NCBI GenBank assembly: GCA_001600875.1
Contig: BCLD01000018.1
Coordinates: 622,689-686,688, forward strand
Source of the DNA: Solicoccozyma terricola
Taxonomy: Eukaryota; Basidiomycota; Tremellomycetes; Filobasidiales; Piskurozymaceae
DNA length: 64,000 nt
Direction of reading: 5' to 3'
Below the pieces are notes generated by a model. The model saw only the letters and a list, made by a program, of their open reading frames with translations. It was not told the DNA's origin and made no database searches. Made by a program: the position numbers and the translations under genes. This document shows positions 32,891-45,362 of this stretch, piece after piece (positions within the stretch are counted from its first letter, which is position 1; each line of letters opens with the position of its first letter).

Positions 32891-34674
32891 TCAAGCGTAA
32901 TACCCAGCGATCTTGCCGGGATCAGTGGAATACTTCTCGTGTTTCTTGCTCCAGTGGTTGCCATGCACAGATCCCTGACGATTCATCCGAAAATTCCTGT
33001 ATTCGTTCTTGGCAAGCTCCTTGTTGGCGGGCTCCTTTGTGGTGGGCTGGGTGGTAGTGCTGAAGGATGGAGGGAAACATCATTAGCCAGAGCTCATGCG
33101 ATGCAGGAAAAGGGTTCACCTCTTCGCAGCCTTCTTCGTCGTCTTCCTATGATCTTGATGTGTATACCTTTTCATAGCAGCATATTCATCCTTCACTGCT
33201 GATTGAAGAGGGATGCCATAAATAATCAGCAACTAGGTCGGTACCCCGTCCCAAGTTCTCTCGTACTCACATGCCACGGACCTCTTCTCCCTTTCCGCTG
33301 ATCTCGCAGAGGCATCCTCCCGCCAATGCTGAATTATTGCCATTGCCCCTTCTTTCCCCCACATCGTGCCTAATGCTTGATCCACCGTTCGATAGTGTCT
33401 ATCCGGATGATCTGGACCTCTTGCCGGAAGAGCGTAGCGACCGCTCACACCTTGTTGCGAGTGTAAGATGGTGGGTGGGGGTGCTGAAGGAACTGTCCTC
33501 GCTATGGGCTGAGGCTGAGGCTGAGGCTGAGGCTGAAGCTGAGGCTGAGGTTGAGGCTGATGCTGCGTCTGCGTCTGCGAGGGGACGCTTTGCGCTTGTT
33601 GTACGATCAAGGGTGAGGGTTGTGGTGTGGGAGCGAAAGTGACCTGACGGGGTTCTTCGTTGACAGTTCCTAGTATAGTCTGCTGATACCTAGGTTGTGT
33701 CGGAAATGTCCTGCGAAACGTGATCTTGCTGTTCTCAGGCAGGATGTAAGTTGGTCCTCCGTCACCACCTCGCGAGTCGATGATGTATTGAGGTGCAGAC
33801 TGTGCAGGAGGTGCAGATAGGAAGATTGGGGCTGGAGGAGGAGCAACCGCTGGTAAAGCCTGATATACGGGTTGCTGATATACCGGCTGCTGATACACCG
33901 GTTGCTGATACACAGGCTGCTGGTATACCACCTGCTGATGGACTGGCTGCTGATGGATCTGCTTGCACGGAGGTCCAGGGTATGGCTGCAAGCAGGCTGT
34001 TGGATGGGTACAGACAACTGCTGGCGGTTGGTTATTTGGCCGAACTGTAACCTGCTGAGGGTGACAATGGACAATGTCGTATGGCAGCGCTTGATCCCTT
34101 CGATGTTTCTCTTCCTGTGTCTTGTCCTCGTCGGCTTTGGGCTCACAGTACCAAGTTGAAGGGTTCCAGAAGCTAGTCGTCCTTTGTTGCTGAGGACGCG
34201 GTGGAGCCACCTCGAGCACCGGCTGATAAATGACAGGTCGGTATTCTATGTCGGAGCGGTTGCGATGATGCTGAACATGCTGCTTCCTGCCCCCTCCTGT
34301 CCTACTCGAGATATCTGATACAGAGGGAGCTTCACTGACCACCTACGACGTCATAAGCCCTTCCAAGCCATCAGCCCTTTTTCGCCACTCGGTCTGCCCG
34401 CCACCCTCCCTCCGCTCACCGATAAACCACGACGGTGCTTTGATAGATGGGGCTCACTATGTCGTCGGCGGCGTGCTGGTGTCGGCTGATCCCAGTGATG
34501 ATAGTGCTGTTGCACAGGCTTGGGTTCGTGGCCCGTCTGCTTGGTGATTTTCTCATACCGATCGTGCGCGTGGTCATAGGTCGGGACTGCTGGTGCTGGT
34601 GCTGGTGCTGGCGCGGGTGCTGCGACATACCTGTCATCTATATGCGACTGAGGCTGACCCATGACGGCTCGCAC
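32891..34674 (-). CDS. Hypothetical Gln/Pro-rich repeat protein
   Basis: No family recognised. The start is the Met at 34674 or, more likely, the MGQPQSHIDDRY Met at 34662. Exon 1 has an Ala-Pro repeat (APAPAPAPAPA), a His/Gln stretch and an Arg block ARRRRHSEPHLSKHRR. Exon 2 carries about five copies of QQPVY followed by a long QPQPQ repeat, then a conserved-looking stretch, DRHYRTVDQALGTMWGKEGA and MAIIQHWREDASARSAEREK. Two short downstream exons give AVKDEYAAMKRYTHQDHRKT and KELAKNEYRNFRMNRQGSV, then SKKHEKYSTDPGKIAGYYA to a stop at 32891. The last 200 residues are compositionally normal, so a folded or binding segment probably lies there. The repeats are mirrored in the DNA as 15-bp and 6-bp units. 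Confidence 0.65.
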
Positions 34675-34882
34675 AGAGTGGTCTTAGCTGGGGATTTCCT
34701 TGTCATCATCCCTTTATACGTCCTGCCAGTAGCTGTCTGCCGAACGTCAAACCTGTCTGCTGCATGCCATCCTTTGCCACCAGTACAGCATTCATGAGTC
34801 GATCAAAAGTCTATGAAAGGGCATCCCTCGAATTGACCATCACATCAATCGATGATCAAATCTACATTCTATGAAACCCCTT

Positions 34883-37584
34883 TTACAGCATGACATGGAA
34901 CCAATCCCCTGGCTGACCTGCAGCCCCAGAGCTGTGATCCTCGAGCGCGTAACAAAGCACGCTCCTCATAGGCGTTGGCACCCATGCCATGCATTCCACT
35001 TTGGTCTTGGTGGGTATCCGGATTGCGGTTGTACCAGTCGCGACCGACATCTGGCGACACCACGCCTATCAGCCTCCTCGTTGACTCGTCCCATTTACCC
35101 CTGATGACCACGCAGAACTCACAATATCAATACATCTATCATCGCCAGTCACCGCGATCCATTCTCCGTCGTAACTGGATTTGACGATCCGTACTTCCTC
35201 CCTGAAGTTTGATAGAGGACGTTGACGATCAGTTAGGCGGGTTCCATCCTTTGTGGCATTATCAGTGTCGACACCCACGTATATGAATCGTAAGCTCTGA
35301 CGGTGATCCAACTACTGAGGTCAATTTGATTGACGACGCCTTCCGATCCCCCTGTAGCTACAAACCTGGTGATCGAGGGATCATGAGTTTGTGCATTCCT
35401 TCGAAGAGGCGGATGTCACCAACTCACTTCCCATTCGGCGAGATCTCAAGACAGTTCGCGCATCCAGAGTGACACCCGACTTGGAAGAGATATTTCAGCA
35501 TCTTTGCAGGTACCTCTGGTTCCTTTGGCTTCGTAGCCTCTATTGGCTTGTTTTCAGTCGCAGGGGTTTCCTCCGCAGTTACAGCGCTATCATTCGTCTG
35601 CTCTGTAGACTTGGTCGTCGATTTTTTTGCAGCGGATCCGTCTACTGCCTCTGTGCCAACGGCCGACGCGTCCTCCATTGATGCTGAGCCATCCTCCATC
35701 TTGGAATCGCCGTCGACGTCGATTGCTGCCGTCTCCACCGGCGCTTCCGCTTGTTGTTGAGAAGATGGTTCTCCTTCTGTTGCTAATGCGGCGATGGGGT
35801 TCGGTAGTGTTTCTGATACCGGCTCAACAGTCTTTTCCTCTGTTGCGGGTACCGAGGGATCTTCCACCGTTGAACCTCGTTCCGTCATGTCAACATCCGT
35901 TACTTCGACGAGAGCCTCCGTCGTTTCAGCTGCCGTTTCGGCGACTGCTTCGGCGACTGCTTCGGCGACTGCTTCGACTACTGCTTCGGCTACAGTCGCC
36001 TCGTCACCGACTGCAACTTCCTCTGCCGTCTGCTTTGAGTCATCGACTTCCATCTCGATATCCTCCTTCTCCTGAGATGCATCCTCCTTGATGATCTGAT
36101 CCTGTTGCGACGAATTCTCCAATACATTTCCCTCATCATCCACCACCTTCTCACCCTCTCCTCCACCTTCCTCCGTCTCTTCCCTAATCGGACTCCCACC
36201 TCTCCCATCTCCACTCAAAGCAGGCGTGACACTACCAGTTTTCGTCCCATTCTCAACGGTATCCACTTCATTCTCTTCAACTACAGGTGTTGAATCGATA
36301 TCCGTTGTCGATGAGGCAAGAGCAGGTGTAATCGATGAGAGAATTGGGTATTCCCATGCGAATATGTTACCTGATGTTTCACCCGCGTATACACGAGTAC
36401 CACATGGTGAGAAACACATTCCATTCAGCTGATTGGAAACGTCAACTCTGGTCAGCTGGTGTGTGGCGTGCTTTACACCTCTATGTCGGGGTCAAACGTA
36501 CCTCTCGAACACCCCATTCCTTTCCTCTTCGATCTCTCAATCTATAATTCCTATCACCCAGTTTAATATCCTTTCTAACCGTCCACACACCCACTTCGCG
36601 CTTCCCATCCGACTCTACACCAGTCCTTCGTTTTTCATCTTCAATTACACCGAGTTGATCCCATACAAACGTGACTGCGTCCCAAGACGACCTTTTAAAC
36701 GCTGCGATACCGAGTTGATAGCCACTTGGATGGAATGCAAGGGTTTGAAATTCACCATCGATTGGGAATGTAGCGATGATATGTGGATTTGACTCTGTTC
36801 GAACAAGGGATAAATCAGTACTATTGTCCAAAGCTTGTGATATGAATTTCTCAAGGGGATGTAGACTTACGATTGATATCCCACAGTACAATAACCGGCC
36901 CATCATGACCTTCCTTTCTATCTCTATCCCTACTATCCCGTACTCTCGATGCACACGCTACAGCTAGTAGATCTTCATTCGAGGGTGAGAAAGCGATTCG
37001 GAGAATGGGAGTATCGGAGGTAGTCGTTGGTTTCGTGGTAGGTGTGGTTGTGGAGCCGGTCGTTGTTGATGATGAGGTCGGAGAGGAAGGAAGAAGAGGT
37101 GACCGAGAGGTATTGTATGAGAATGATATTTGCTGCATAGAAAACATCACATCAATGGTTTTGAGGGACAAACTAGTGACTGAATCACACCTCACCTCTT
37201 CTTTAATTTTGGCATCACCACTACCAACCACTTCATTTATCCCTTTAACATCCCAAAACCTGACCGTCTTATCCAATCCCGCTGTCGCTAATACCAATCC
37301 AGACGATGAGAATGCCATGGTCTTGATAGACTGTCGATGACCTTGTGCGATTCTCGTTGATTGTGGGTCGTTCGGGACCTGCGGAAGTTTCCATTTGAAT
37401 CAGTATCTTTCCAGGTAAACGGCTGAATCTGGACAATGAGAAGGGGGAGAGTATGAGAACGAACATGTAACCCTCGGACTTCAAACGAAGCATATTCAGC
37501 GATATCACGTTGTTTTGGGAGTTTCTGAGCTGCTTTTGGAGGAGGTGGTTTTGCAGCGTAGGAGGAATATGATTGGTAGGCCAT
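34883..37584 (-). CDS. WD40 protein, probable THO complex subunit THOC3/Tex1
   Basis: Start ATG at 37584 (MAYQSYSSYAAKPPPPKAAQ). WD blades follow: GHRQSIKTMAFSSSGLVLAT with AGLDKTVRFWDV, LRIAFSPSNEDLLAVACASR with GPVIVLWDIN, FQTLAFHPSGYQLGIAAFKR, LNGMCFSPCGTRVYAGETSG with NIFAWEYP, GCANCLEISPNGK with FVATGGSEG, VRIVKSSYDGEWIAVTGDDR with CIDI, and a last VECMAWVPTPMRSVLCYALE. The order and the tail resemble THOC3/Tex1, which couples transcription to mRNA export in the nucleus. Between blades lies an unusual insertion of roughly 250 residues, Glu/Ala/Val/Thr-rich with EAVAEAVAEAVAE repeats (about 35530-36290). The stop is at 34883. Another WD40 scaffold is possible; the overall WD40 assignment is certain. 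Confidence 0.6.
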
Positions 37585-37783
37585 CGGGAAGGGGTTGGTG
37601 TGATGGTTGCCTGCAAGTCGAAGGATGTAGCCTGCAGAGCCAGAGTACTAGGTGTTGAACGATGTTCTTTGAGACTTGGGCGATGTGTCACGTGACAGTC
37701 GATTGCGGGTCTCCAGCTCAACAACACCCACCTACGCCAACACCATCTCTACACCATCAACCATCTCACCGGCAACATCAACC
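37585..37783. promoter_or_regulatory. Shared divergent promoter
   Basis: Only 199 bp separate the start codons of the THOC3-like and DsbA-like genes, so both promoters must fit here. A CACGTGACA E-box-like site is visible near 37690. No TATA box was identified with confidence. Confidence 0.45.
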
Positions 37784-38614
37784 ATGGCTCTCCAACCGTC
37801 CGTTTCCTACACCCGCATCGGCTCAGGTCCTCAGACCCTCGAAGTGTGAGTTTGACACGCAACACACCGCAGCGAGTACCATCTTCCCCCCGTCAGCTAC
37901 CTCGACCTCACCTGTCCCTTCAGTGCTAAAATGACTCGTTCCCTTGCCACCAACATCATTCCTCTAATCTTTCCATCTGAATCTTTACACTCTCAGCTCT
38001 CACTACTGATTCGTCCGTACGCACAACCTTTCCATCTCGGTTCCGTACCAACCCTGGAAGCAGTCCTTGCATTCGGTTCATTACACCCCGACCTATTCTG
38101 GACATATTTCTGTGCAGTGATGGATGGCCAAAAGGACTATTACAACATGATAGTAGAGGAGAGGACGAGTAAAGATACGAAAGATAAACTCGCGGTGTTG
38201 GCTGGAGAGATATTGGAGAAGGCTCAGAAGGAAGGTAAAGGAGCAAGTATCAAGGGTCCTCTATCAAAGACCGTTGGAGAATTCAGGGATAAATTGACAA
38301 TGAAAGGGTCTCCAAATGGAGGGTTTGTTTTCTTCTTTTACTCAATGGTCAATGAGATACATCACATACTGACGAAGAGACAAATAGAAATGATATGACC
38401 GACGACCTCAAATATTTCACTAAATTAGGTCGTCAGAATTCGATTCACGTCACAGTAAGTCCTCCGAATCATCCGAGGTTCTCCCTCATCATGTATTCAA
38501 AACTTGACTCACACAAACACACGCATATAGCCTTCCGTGTTATTCAATGGTCTCTTTGATTCTTCAGTGTCTTCTTCGTGGGGCAAAGAGGAATGGATCG
38601 GCTATTTGGAGTGA
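37784..38614 (+). CDS. DsbA/GSTK-like thioredoxin-fold protein
   Basis: Start ATG at 37784 (MALQPSVSYTRIGSGPQTLE). A GTGAGT...CGTCAG intron joins in phase to VYLDLTCPFSAKMTR, where CPFS sits at the N-terminus of the first helix as in DsbA-like and GST-kappa folds. FAVMDGQKDYYN-like and helical segments follow: LFWTYFCAVMDGQKDYYNMI and LAGEILEKAQKEGKG. Two short exons, MTDDLKYFTKLGRQNSIHVT and PSVLFNGLFDSSVSSSWGKE, carry the cis-Pro type strand ending WIGYLE, with a stop at 38612-38614. With a single Cys (CxxS) it is more likely a glutathione-type transferase or a monothiol isomerase than a disulfide oxidase. The substrate is unknown. Confidence 0.7.
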
Positions 38615-39040
38615 GTTCTTGGAATTAGATTTGTTGGGTTAGAATTGACATGCAGGTGCTGATGGTGGATTCTGCGGTGCGTAGAGGCAAGGGTTTAAAG
38701 ACCTGACTATCGAAGCTTTGAATGTTAGAATAGCAGTTTCCGCCGCGTTGTAAAATTGAGTCCCAACCAATCACTCTGATAGAATTGTGGATGGAGTGTT
38801 CAAAGATATCATATTTGTATATCAACGGAACGCTATGAAGGTCAATTTTTCTCCCAACGGGAAGCGACATGATTTTTAACATGGGACAGAAGTAATATCA
38901 GAGATCGTCTCTCGATGGAGGCGACTGGGTTGACAGGTAATAAGGAAAGTAAGGAAGAGATATGGAACGGGGGAACGTCAACAGTATTTGATGCAAGAGA
39001 GAGGAAGAAGAAGAGTCCGTAGAGTGTTGGAAGATCGATA
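38615..39040. other. Convergent 3' region
   Basis: 426 bp between convergent stop codons; presumably the 3' UTRs of the DsbA-like and RRM genes. No gene or strong terminator-like feature was recognised. Confidence 0.5.
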
Positions 39041-42000
39041 TCAGTAATGGCCGTATTGCTGTGCATTCAAATTCGGATTGTACGAGTGAGAGGTCGACCT
39101 ATTCCCAGTGGTCGGCTTGAGTGACAACGAACGGAAGGAGTCTTCCACAGTGAACGCTTCGGAGCTAGCGCGTTGTCGGAAGTCATCCTTGGGAGGTAGA
39201 TTCGCTCGAAAGTCCCCCCCGTGACTCGCTCGAAGTGACCCACCGCCACCACCTCCGCTCGGGTCCAATCGCTGAAGGTAGTCACCAGCACCTGGAAGAG
39301 CCTCGTTGTCCACACTGACACCACCGAACGCCTGTGAGTTGTTGTTGCTCAGTCGTCGGCGGAGGAGTTCAGAGTTGGCTAGGAAGGTAGGAGACGGAGA
39401 ACGACTGGTGCTGTGATCGTGTCTGGCGGGGCGAAGAAGGGAGGTGGAAGGGTTCCAGTCTGATCCGAGGCCAAGCGGGTTAGGAAGAGTAGTATTGGAC
39501 TCGAGACGCGATGGATAGGAGGTGGCGGATTGACCACTGCTATCAGCAAGAGGGATAGGGCTGCGAGAATGCAAAAAAATGGGTTAGGAAACATGGCAAA
39601 CGGCGCCAGGTACGAAAGACACTAACGAGAACGGCTGGAAAGGCGGAGTCGAGGTCGGGTCGGATTGTGCGTTCCCATACGTAGACTGTCCATTCGCATA
39701 CGAGTTCTGGAGGGCTTGCATGCTGAGAAGCTGTTGTTGCTGAAGTTGTTCGAGCATGAGATTATCCGAAGCGGTTTGTGATCCTATCGAATTGGCCTGC
39801 TGAGCTGGCATCTGACCAAGCTGATTGAAGCCATTGCTGCCGTAGCTGGCTTGAGCGACCTGCGCATTCATCAGAGCTTGCACGCCGGCTGCGCCGAGGA
39901 GATTGTTTTGGGCCATTGGGATGTTTGAATTCATAGCAGCGCTGTTAACAGGCGCGATCGTCAGCGAACAGTGACGATCCGCGACAGCATCTCCACGACT
40001 CACAACTGCTGCAGCATCGGTAAACTGAGACCATTCAGTCTTCCAAGGTTCTGCATGGCAACATTGAGCTGTGCGGCTTGAAGTGCCTGTGCAGCTTGCA
40101 ATTGTGCGGCTTGGAGGGTAGCCAAGTTGGGGGACTATGGGCCATCAGGCGTTAGGGACCAGCGGAAAAGACGGACGTTTCCCAAGCTCACAGTGGACTG
40201 AGTGGATTCCGCGTTCGCTCTCCTAGGTTTCATGTCGGCCGCTGTGAGGATAGACTTCCCTCTCAGTATCGAGTGGTCTCAAATCCCTGTTCCAGAGCCA
40301 TACTCACTGTTAGGCTTCCCCCAACTCAGCCTGACCTTTGTGCCAGCTAACGGAAATCCTTGCAACCTCTCAATGGCACGATTCGCATCTGCCTTGTGAA
40401 CGTAGTGAACGAAACCGCATGACTTGTTTGCCGGGATGCGGACCTGTTTGGCGGTAAACGCTTTAGCTTTGGTCATCGTTCACTAACGCCACTACAACAC
40501 TCACATAGCCAATCTCGCCAAACGGTGCAAATAGCATCTGAAGCGTCTCCTCGTTGATCAAATTGCTAAGCCCGCCGACAAACACCGTAGAATTGTTAGG
40601 ATCGTTGTATGAGACCTGATGATGGACGGGCGGACCATTCGGGTTCGGAGCGATCGGTAGCACTGCCAACGCTTGGATCTGCAGAAGAGTTAGAGCCATT
40701 TGAGGGTCCAACGGTTGACCGGGGATGTTGTTGCTCGCGTGTTGCCTTTGTAGGATGGAGGATAGATCGGGAGCGGTTTCCAGCGACGGTGGAGAAAAGT
40801 CTGAACGAAGACCGAGCATATGCACGCCGGGAGAAGGAGTTCTCAACCTCATTCCATTACCGAGGGCGTAAATCGAGGTGGCCTGGTTTGGGACGCCAAG
40901 CTGTGCAACTGGTGCGGTAACACTCCTAGGTCTTGCGAAATCCGGCTGAGCAACGAGAGGAATACCCAACCCAGAAATAGCACGAGGATGGATAAGATCC
41001 GGAGTTGTCGATCTGGAGATAGAACGAGGAGGTAAACCGAGTCCGATGGATATCGGAGAAGCAGTGATTGATGCTGTTGTGGAGGCGGTACGACCCTTCA
41101 CGCTGGCGTTGGAAACTCGCATTGGACGACCAAGGCATGCTACACCACCCATCTCTGCTAGAGCTCGTTGTTGATCTTGTTCGCTCGTGAACCTGAATGT
41201 CACAAACCAGTCAGCGCGCGCCCCGCAGTTATTAATGGGAACCCCCCCCCCCCCCCCAAAACTCACCTAACAAAGCCAAACAACTTGCTACAACCCAAAA
41301 CCGGATCCCTCATTATCTTCGCTCCAACTGTGCTCTCAAATGGCTCCATCCCATCTGGCGGATTCATAAACACTCTGACCAAATCTTCTTCCACAGTTTG
41401 TGGTGAAAGGTCACCAATGAAAACGGAATACTCCTTGTCTCCTGGTGCGGGAGAAGAGTGGAGTGTTGTGCCTGGGATTGATGTTGAACCGCCGGTTGCC
41501 CAATTCGCTTTGAAGTTATAATTCGAGTTGGGCCTTATGAACAAAAGTTCAGATCTGTCAACCGCGGGATCCAAAACAGAACCCTTAAAGTAGGCGAAAC
41601 AAACGCTTACATTAGGACAGGAGCATTCGTCGGTGTCGGAGTAACGGTCGTCAAAGCGTCCAACGCGTTTTTCTGAGTCTAACAAAACAACGTCCATAAT
41701 CCAGCACGAAACCACCCGTTCAGTAATCGTCCTCTCTCCCAACGTCATGTATCCCCGAAAAAAAAACGTACCGGAAAGGTAATAAAGCAATATCCTGCAT
41801 TAAGAGGTGTTCGACCATCCGGAAGAGCGTGGATTGTTTGATTCGAAGCGCGAATGAGCTGTTTGAGTACGAGGGATGTCAGTGCGGATATGCAGTAGGG
41901 AAAAGAAAAAAGAAAAAAGAAAATGGCTCACTTTGATCGATTCTATCCTCCATCCCATCAACAAACAAATCTGACGCATATAATTATCATCCATCCAAGG

Positions 42001-42556
42001 TTCCTGCCAAATTCGAATCAACACAAATCAGTATTTCAACAACAAATCGAAAAAAAAAAAAAAAAAATCCTCTGCAACTCACCAGATCTCCAAACCATAA
42101 CGTCCTTTTCTCAGTCTCTTTCATCTTTTCCTTTTCCCTATCAACGCTACTACCTCTTCTTGATCTTGATTCTTCATCAATTCCCGATCCTGCTCCTACT
42201 CCTGCTCCTGCTCCCGATCCCGATCCCGATCCCGATCCAACTAAAACCCCATCTTCTAAATCTTCCAAACGCGACCTTTCTCCTCCTCCTCCCATTTCTT
42301 TCTCATCCCCATCCCCACGTCTCAATCGATGACTGAAAAACGACGGAGATTCACTTCTTTTGGATCCGAATGATGAAGATCCGAATGATGAAGAAGGAGT
42401 CGGACCGAGTGGAGTAGCTAATTGCGTTTGAATAGTCGGCAAGTTTTGAGCGAGTTGAAATGGTGGAGTGGATGGAAGGATCAGAGAGAGTTTGTTTGAG
42501 GAAGGACGAAGTGGGGAATCATCGGGTGAGGAGGTAGGATGGGAGGAGGTAGGCAT
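39041..42556 (-). CDS. Three-RRM RNA-binding protein, Csx1/Ngr1/Nam8-like
   Basis: Start ATG at 42556 (MPTSSHPTSSPDDSPLRPSS). A low-complexity leader has a Gly-Ser/Gly-Ala repeat (GSGSGSGSGAGAGVGAGSG). RRM1 starts TLWFGDLEPWMDDNYMRQIC and continues IRASNQTIHALPDGRTPLNA with GYCFITFP. RRM2 is EYSVFIGDLSPQTVEEDLVR with KLFGFVRFTSEQDQQRALAE. RRM3 is STVFVGGLSNLINEETLQML with CGFVHYVHKADANRAIERLQ and VRLSWGKPN. WxGDL in RRM1 and a WG after RRM3 are typical of the TIA-1/Nam8/Csx1 group, which bind mRNA in stress responses or 5' splice-site regions. The C-terminus is Gln/Asn-rich (LEQLQQQQLLSMQALQN), then Ser/Gly-rich, and ends AQQYGHY. The intron at 41242-41257 has a poly-G (sense) run after its donor. 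Confidence 0.88.
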
Positions 42557-43315
42557 TGGTAAGAAGGTAAAAACGGTTTTTGAGGGGATGATGGAGATGA
42601 GGTGGGTTGACGAGTTACGAGTGTGGAGCTAGTCACCGACTTTGCTGCTGGTTATCCAGTGAACGAGGTTGGAGGACCCTATGAAGGTCGATGTAGTCGA
42701 AGAGGAGGTGAAACGAGCGTGAGGGAAATGGAGTCGGAAAGGTGGGAGTTGGTCAAAAAACGGGGGATTGTTCCCCAGAATAAAGAGAGGTGGGACAGAA
42801 ACAGAAAAGGTCGATAAAGGATCAAAGAACTGCGATGTAGGTGGCTGTGTGTATCTGCTGCGTTCAACCTCAACATCATCCCAATCGCCTTGATCCCGCG
42901 CAAGACTCACCTCTGTAAACTATCAGACAGATCAGAGCGACGAAGAAAAAACTTTTGAATTGATCTCGCTTGAATGGATGATGAAACGGAGATGGCGTGG
43001 GGGCGAATCGATGGGAAACGAATGACGGTCTACTGTGTAGAGTGTGGAGTGTGCTGGGGTGTGGGGGATGAGGAGGTGGCCCGGGGAAGCAAGAGGTGGT
43101 GTTGATGTTGATCTGGATATGTGCTGCGCTCTGCTTCGTTCTTCCCACACTCGCGTCTTCATGTGCGACGCGACGGGTGGCGGTGGCGGTGGCGAATGAG
43201 TGGAGTGAGTGGCGAGTGACTGGGCAGTGTCTACAACCTATCTATCTGCATACAATCGCATACTGCACACCATGGCAAGGAACAACCCACAACCCACTAC
43301 CACCCGTCCCCACCC
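42557..43315. other. Intergenic region
   Basis: The 5' flank of the RRM gene and 3' flank of the LRR gene. Open frames here are compositionally biased and lack recognisable domains. A GGTGGCGGTGGCGGTGGCG micro-repeat is at about 43175-43195. Confidence 0.5.
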
Positions 43316-45362
43316 CTACTCTTCCAGCGCATCCCACACCACGCAATCCAGCTTCTCCAATACACCCAACCTCTCCCTGACATCCACACTCAATCCCCTT
43401 CCCGTCGTCCCAGCTTCACACACCAGTCCTCCTCTTCCACCGCCCAACGAATGCACAGTCATCCCGCTAGACCGCATACTCTCCAGTATCATCGTTTGCC
43501 ACTCTGCAAGACCGTAATGTCCAGGTCCAGGTCGGAAAGGTGGTCGATAGTTGTCGATTCCTAGCACGGCTCTAGTCCCTTCTAATCGAGAACGATCAAG
43601 CGAGGCTACCATGCGAATTTCATCCGCGAGCGTGTTTGAATCTGAAGCGTATGATATTATTCGCTTCAGTTGTCTTGCTGATAAGATCCCAGGTCGATCT
43701 TGAGCGAATTCCAAGATCAAAGGTAGTAACTCGGTTGGAAGATCGATGAATCGGAATGTATTCCCATCGTCTTGCTTCCCATCTTCCTTCCCACCATTCA
43801 CCATCAATCCCATCATCACTTCCCTTCCACACTCTTCATCCGATTTTCTCCTCGCGCTCAACAAGATCCTCGCAATAGGCAACAGCGCCAAGGCATTCAT
43901 CCTCGTCGCCTTACCCAGCTTTTGATTCCTCTCCACCGCACGTATACATCTAGCTTGAGCAGTCTTCATCACCGTTTCCGATAAACCCTCGAGTAACATC
44001 TCCAGTCGATCATGTGGAAGATCTGATAGTGATGTTGGAGATGGATTCATGGTAGGTGTGGTGGAGGGTGAAGGTGGAGGTGAACCGGCGTAAATAATCA
44101 AATCAATATCTGGTCGATCGATTCGATATTCCCTCGTCGTCGTAGTCGCTGAACGGCGTTTAGGAATTCCTATTTTGACTTTCTCTCCATCCAAGGTCCT
44201 GAATTCTCCCCTCATCACTTCGCTTTCTTCTTCCAATACCCCGCTCAACATTTTCTCGACTTGATCGCCTCTCAACACGACTCTTTCCTCTCTCGCACCG
44301 TCCTCTGCGAACGTCTCTTCAGGAATCATATGATTCGAAGAGATTTGTAAGGTTTGCAAAGTATTACACCACTTCTCCATCGCTCTTGAAATCATCATCA
44401 GTCCTCTCGCTCCGAGATCACAGTTGTTAAGCGCTAGAAGGTGGAGCTTTCGTACCCGTCTTGGATCAGACAGAAATCGAGCGATAACACGAGCTCCATC
44501 CAATTTCAACGGACATCCGGAAAGATGCAGGTCGGTCAATGAGTGAGTAGGCGTTGTTTTTGAAGATGATGTCGATAATCTTGGTGGAGTGAGTGGACAA
44601 TTCAATATCTCGAATGTTAAATTGGAGGTAGTAAGAGATGATGGTGGAGTGACTGGAGGAACGGAAATTCGTGGCATCTTGGTCCTACCGTCATCATCAT
44701 CGTCGTCGTCTTCTCCGAAGCTCAAAGACAGTGGCAAGGATGGTGAGAGGCCTTGAAGAAATATATCTAATGACTCGGCGTTGAATGGGTTGTTATTCAA
44801 GCTGAGAACTTGAAGAGATGATTTGGCGACTGCTTTAGAGAACGCCACGAGATGTTCACCTCCCTGGATTTAGTTGATTCGCCAGAATAAGCAATCCACC
44901 ACATCCAACCGGGATTTTTCTTGTCCCTCATTTCCTTGCAAAACTCACTTCGATGCCATTATGAGGTAGATACAACTCCTTCATTAGACAATCATCCATC
45001 AAATACTCTGCTATCGCGCCCAAAGCGTCTCCCGTGATACCATTCGAAGGTAGCGACAGCTTCTCGAGTCCCCATCGTTCACCTGTCGGGGTTCGCCATC
45101 GAGAGCTCAAGAATCGAAGGGAATTGAAAAGGTGGATGATACCCTCTGATCTGAGGGAATTGTGTCCGAGGGAAAGCTCTACTGTTGACGGGGTGAGATT
45201 GTCGATTGCGATTTGGGCTAGTGATCGGAAGGGAAACAAAAGACGTATCAGCTGGAATATCCTTGCGTATGTTTTGGCGTATCTTTTTGGTGGACTCTAC
45301 TTACCACCACGACGACCAACAAGACCGTGGTCATGTAGGAAGATATGCTTTGAGTTGTCCAT
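43316..45362 (-). CDS. LRR (RNI-like) protein with C-terminal F-box-like motif
   Basis: Start ATG at 45362 gives MDNSKHIFLHDHGLVGRRGG, with an intron to about 45222. Leucine-rich repeats of the ribonuclease-inhibitor type follow: STVELSLGHNSLRSEGIIHL, LEKLSLPSNGITGDALGAIA, MKELYLPHNGIE, LQVLSLNNNPFNAESLDIFL, LTDLHLSGCPLKLDGARVIA, KLHLLALNNCDLGARGLMMI and LQTLQISSNHMIPEETF. After about 250 residues of variable sequence comes FRFIDLPTELLPLILEFAQD, which resembles an F-box core, followed by a helical tail ending VWDALEE at 43316. The protein is therefore a candidate ubiquitin-ligase adaptor, but with the F-box-like motif after the LRRs rather than before them. The alternative is an RNI-type scaffold in which the match is fortuitous. 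Confidence 0.7.
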
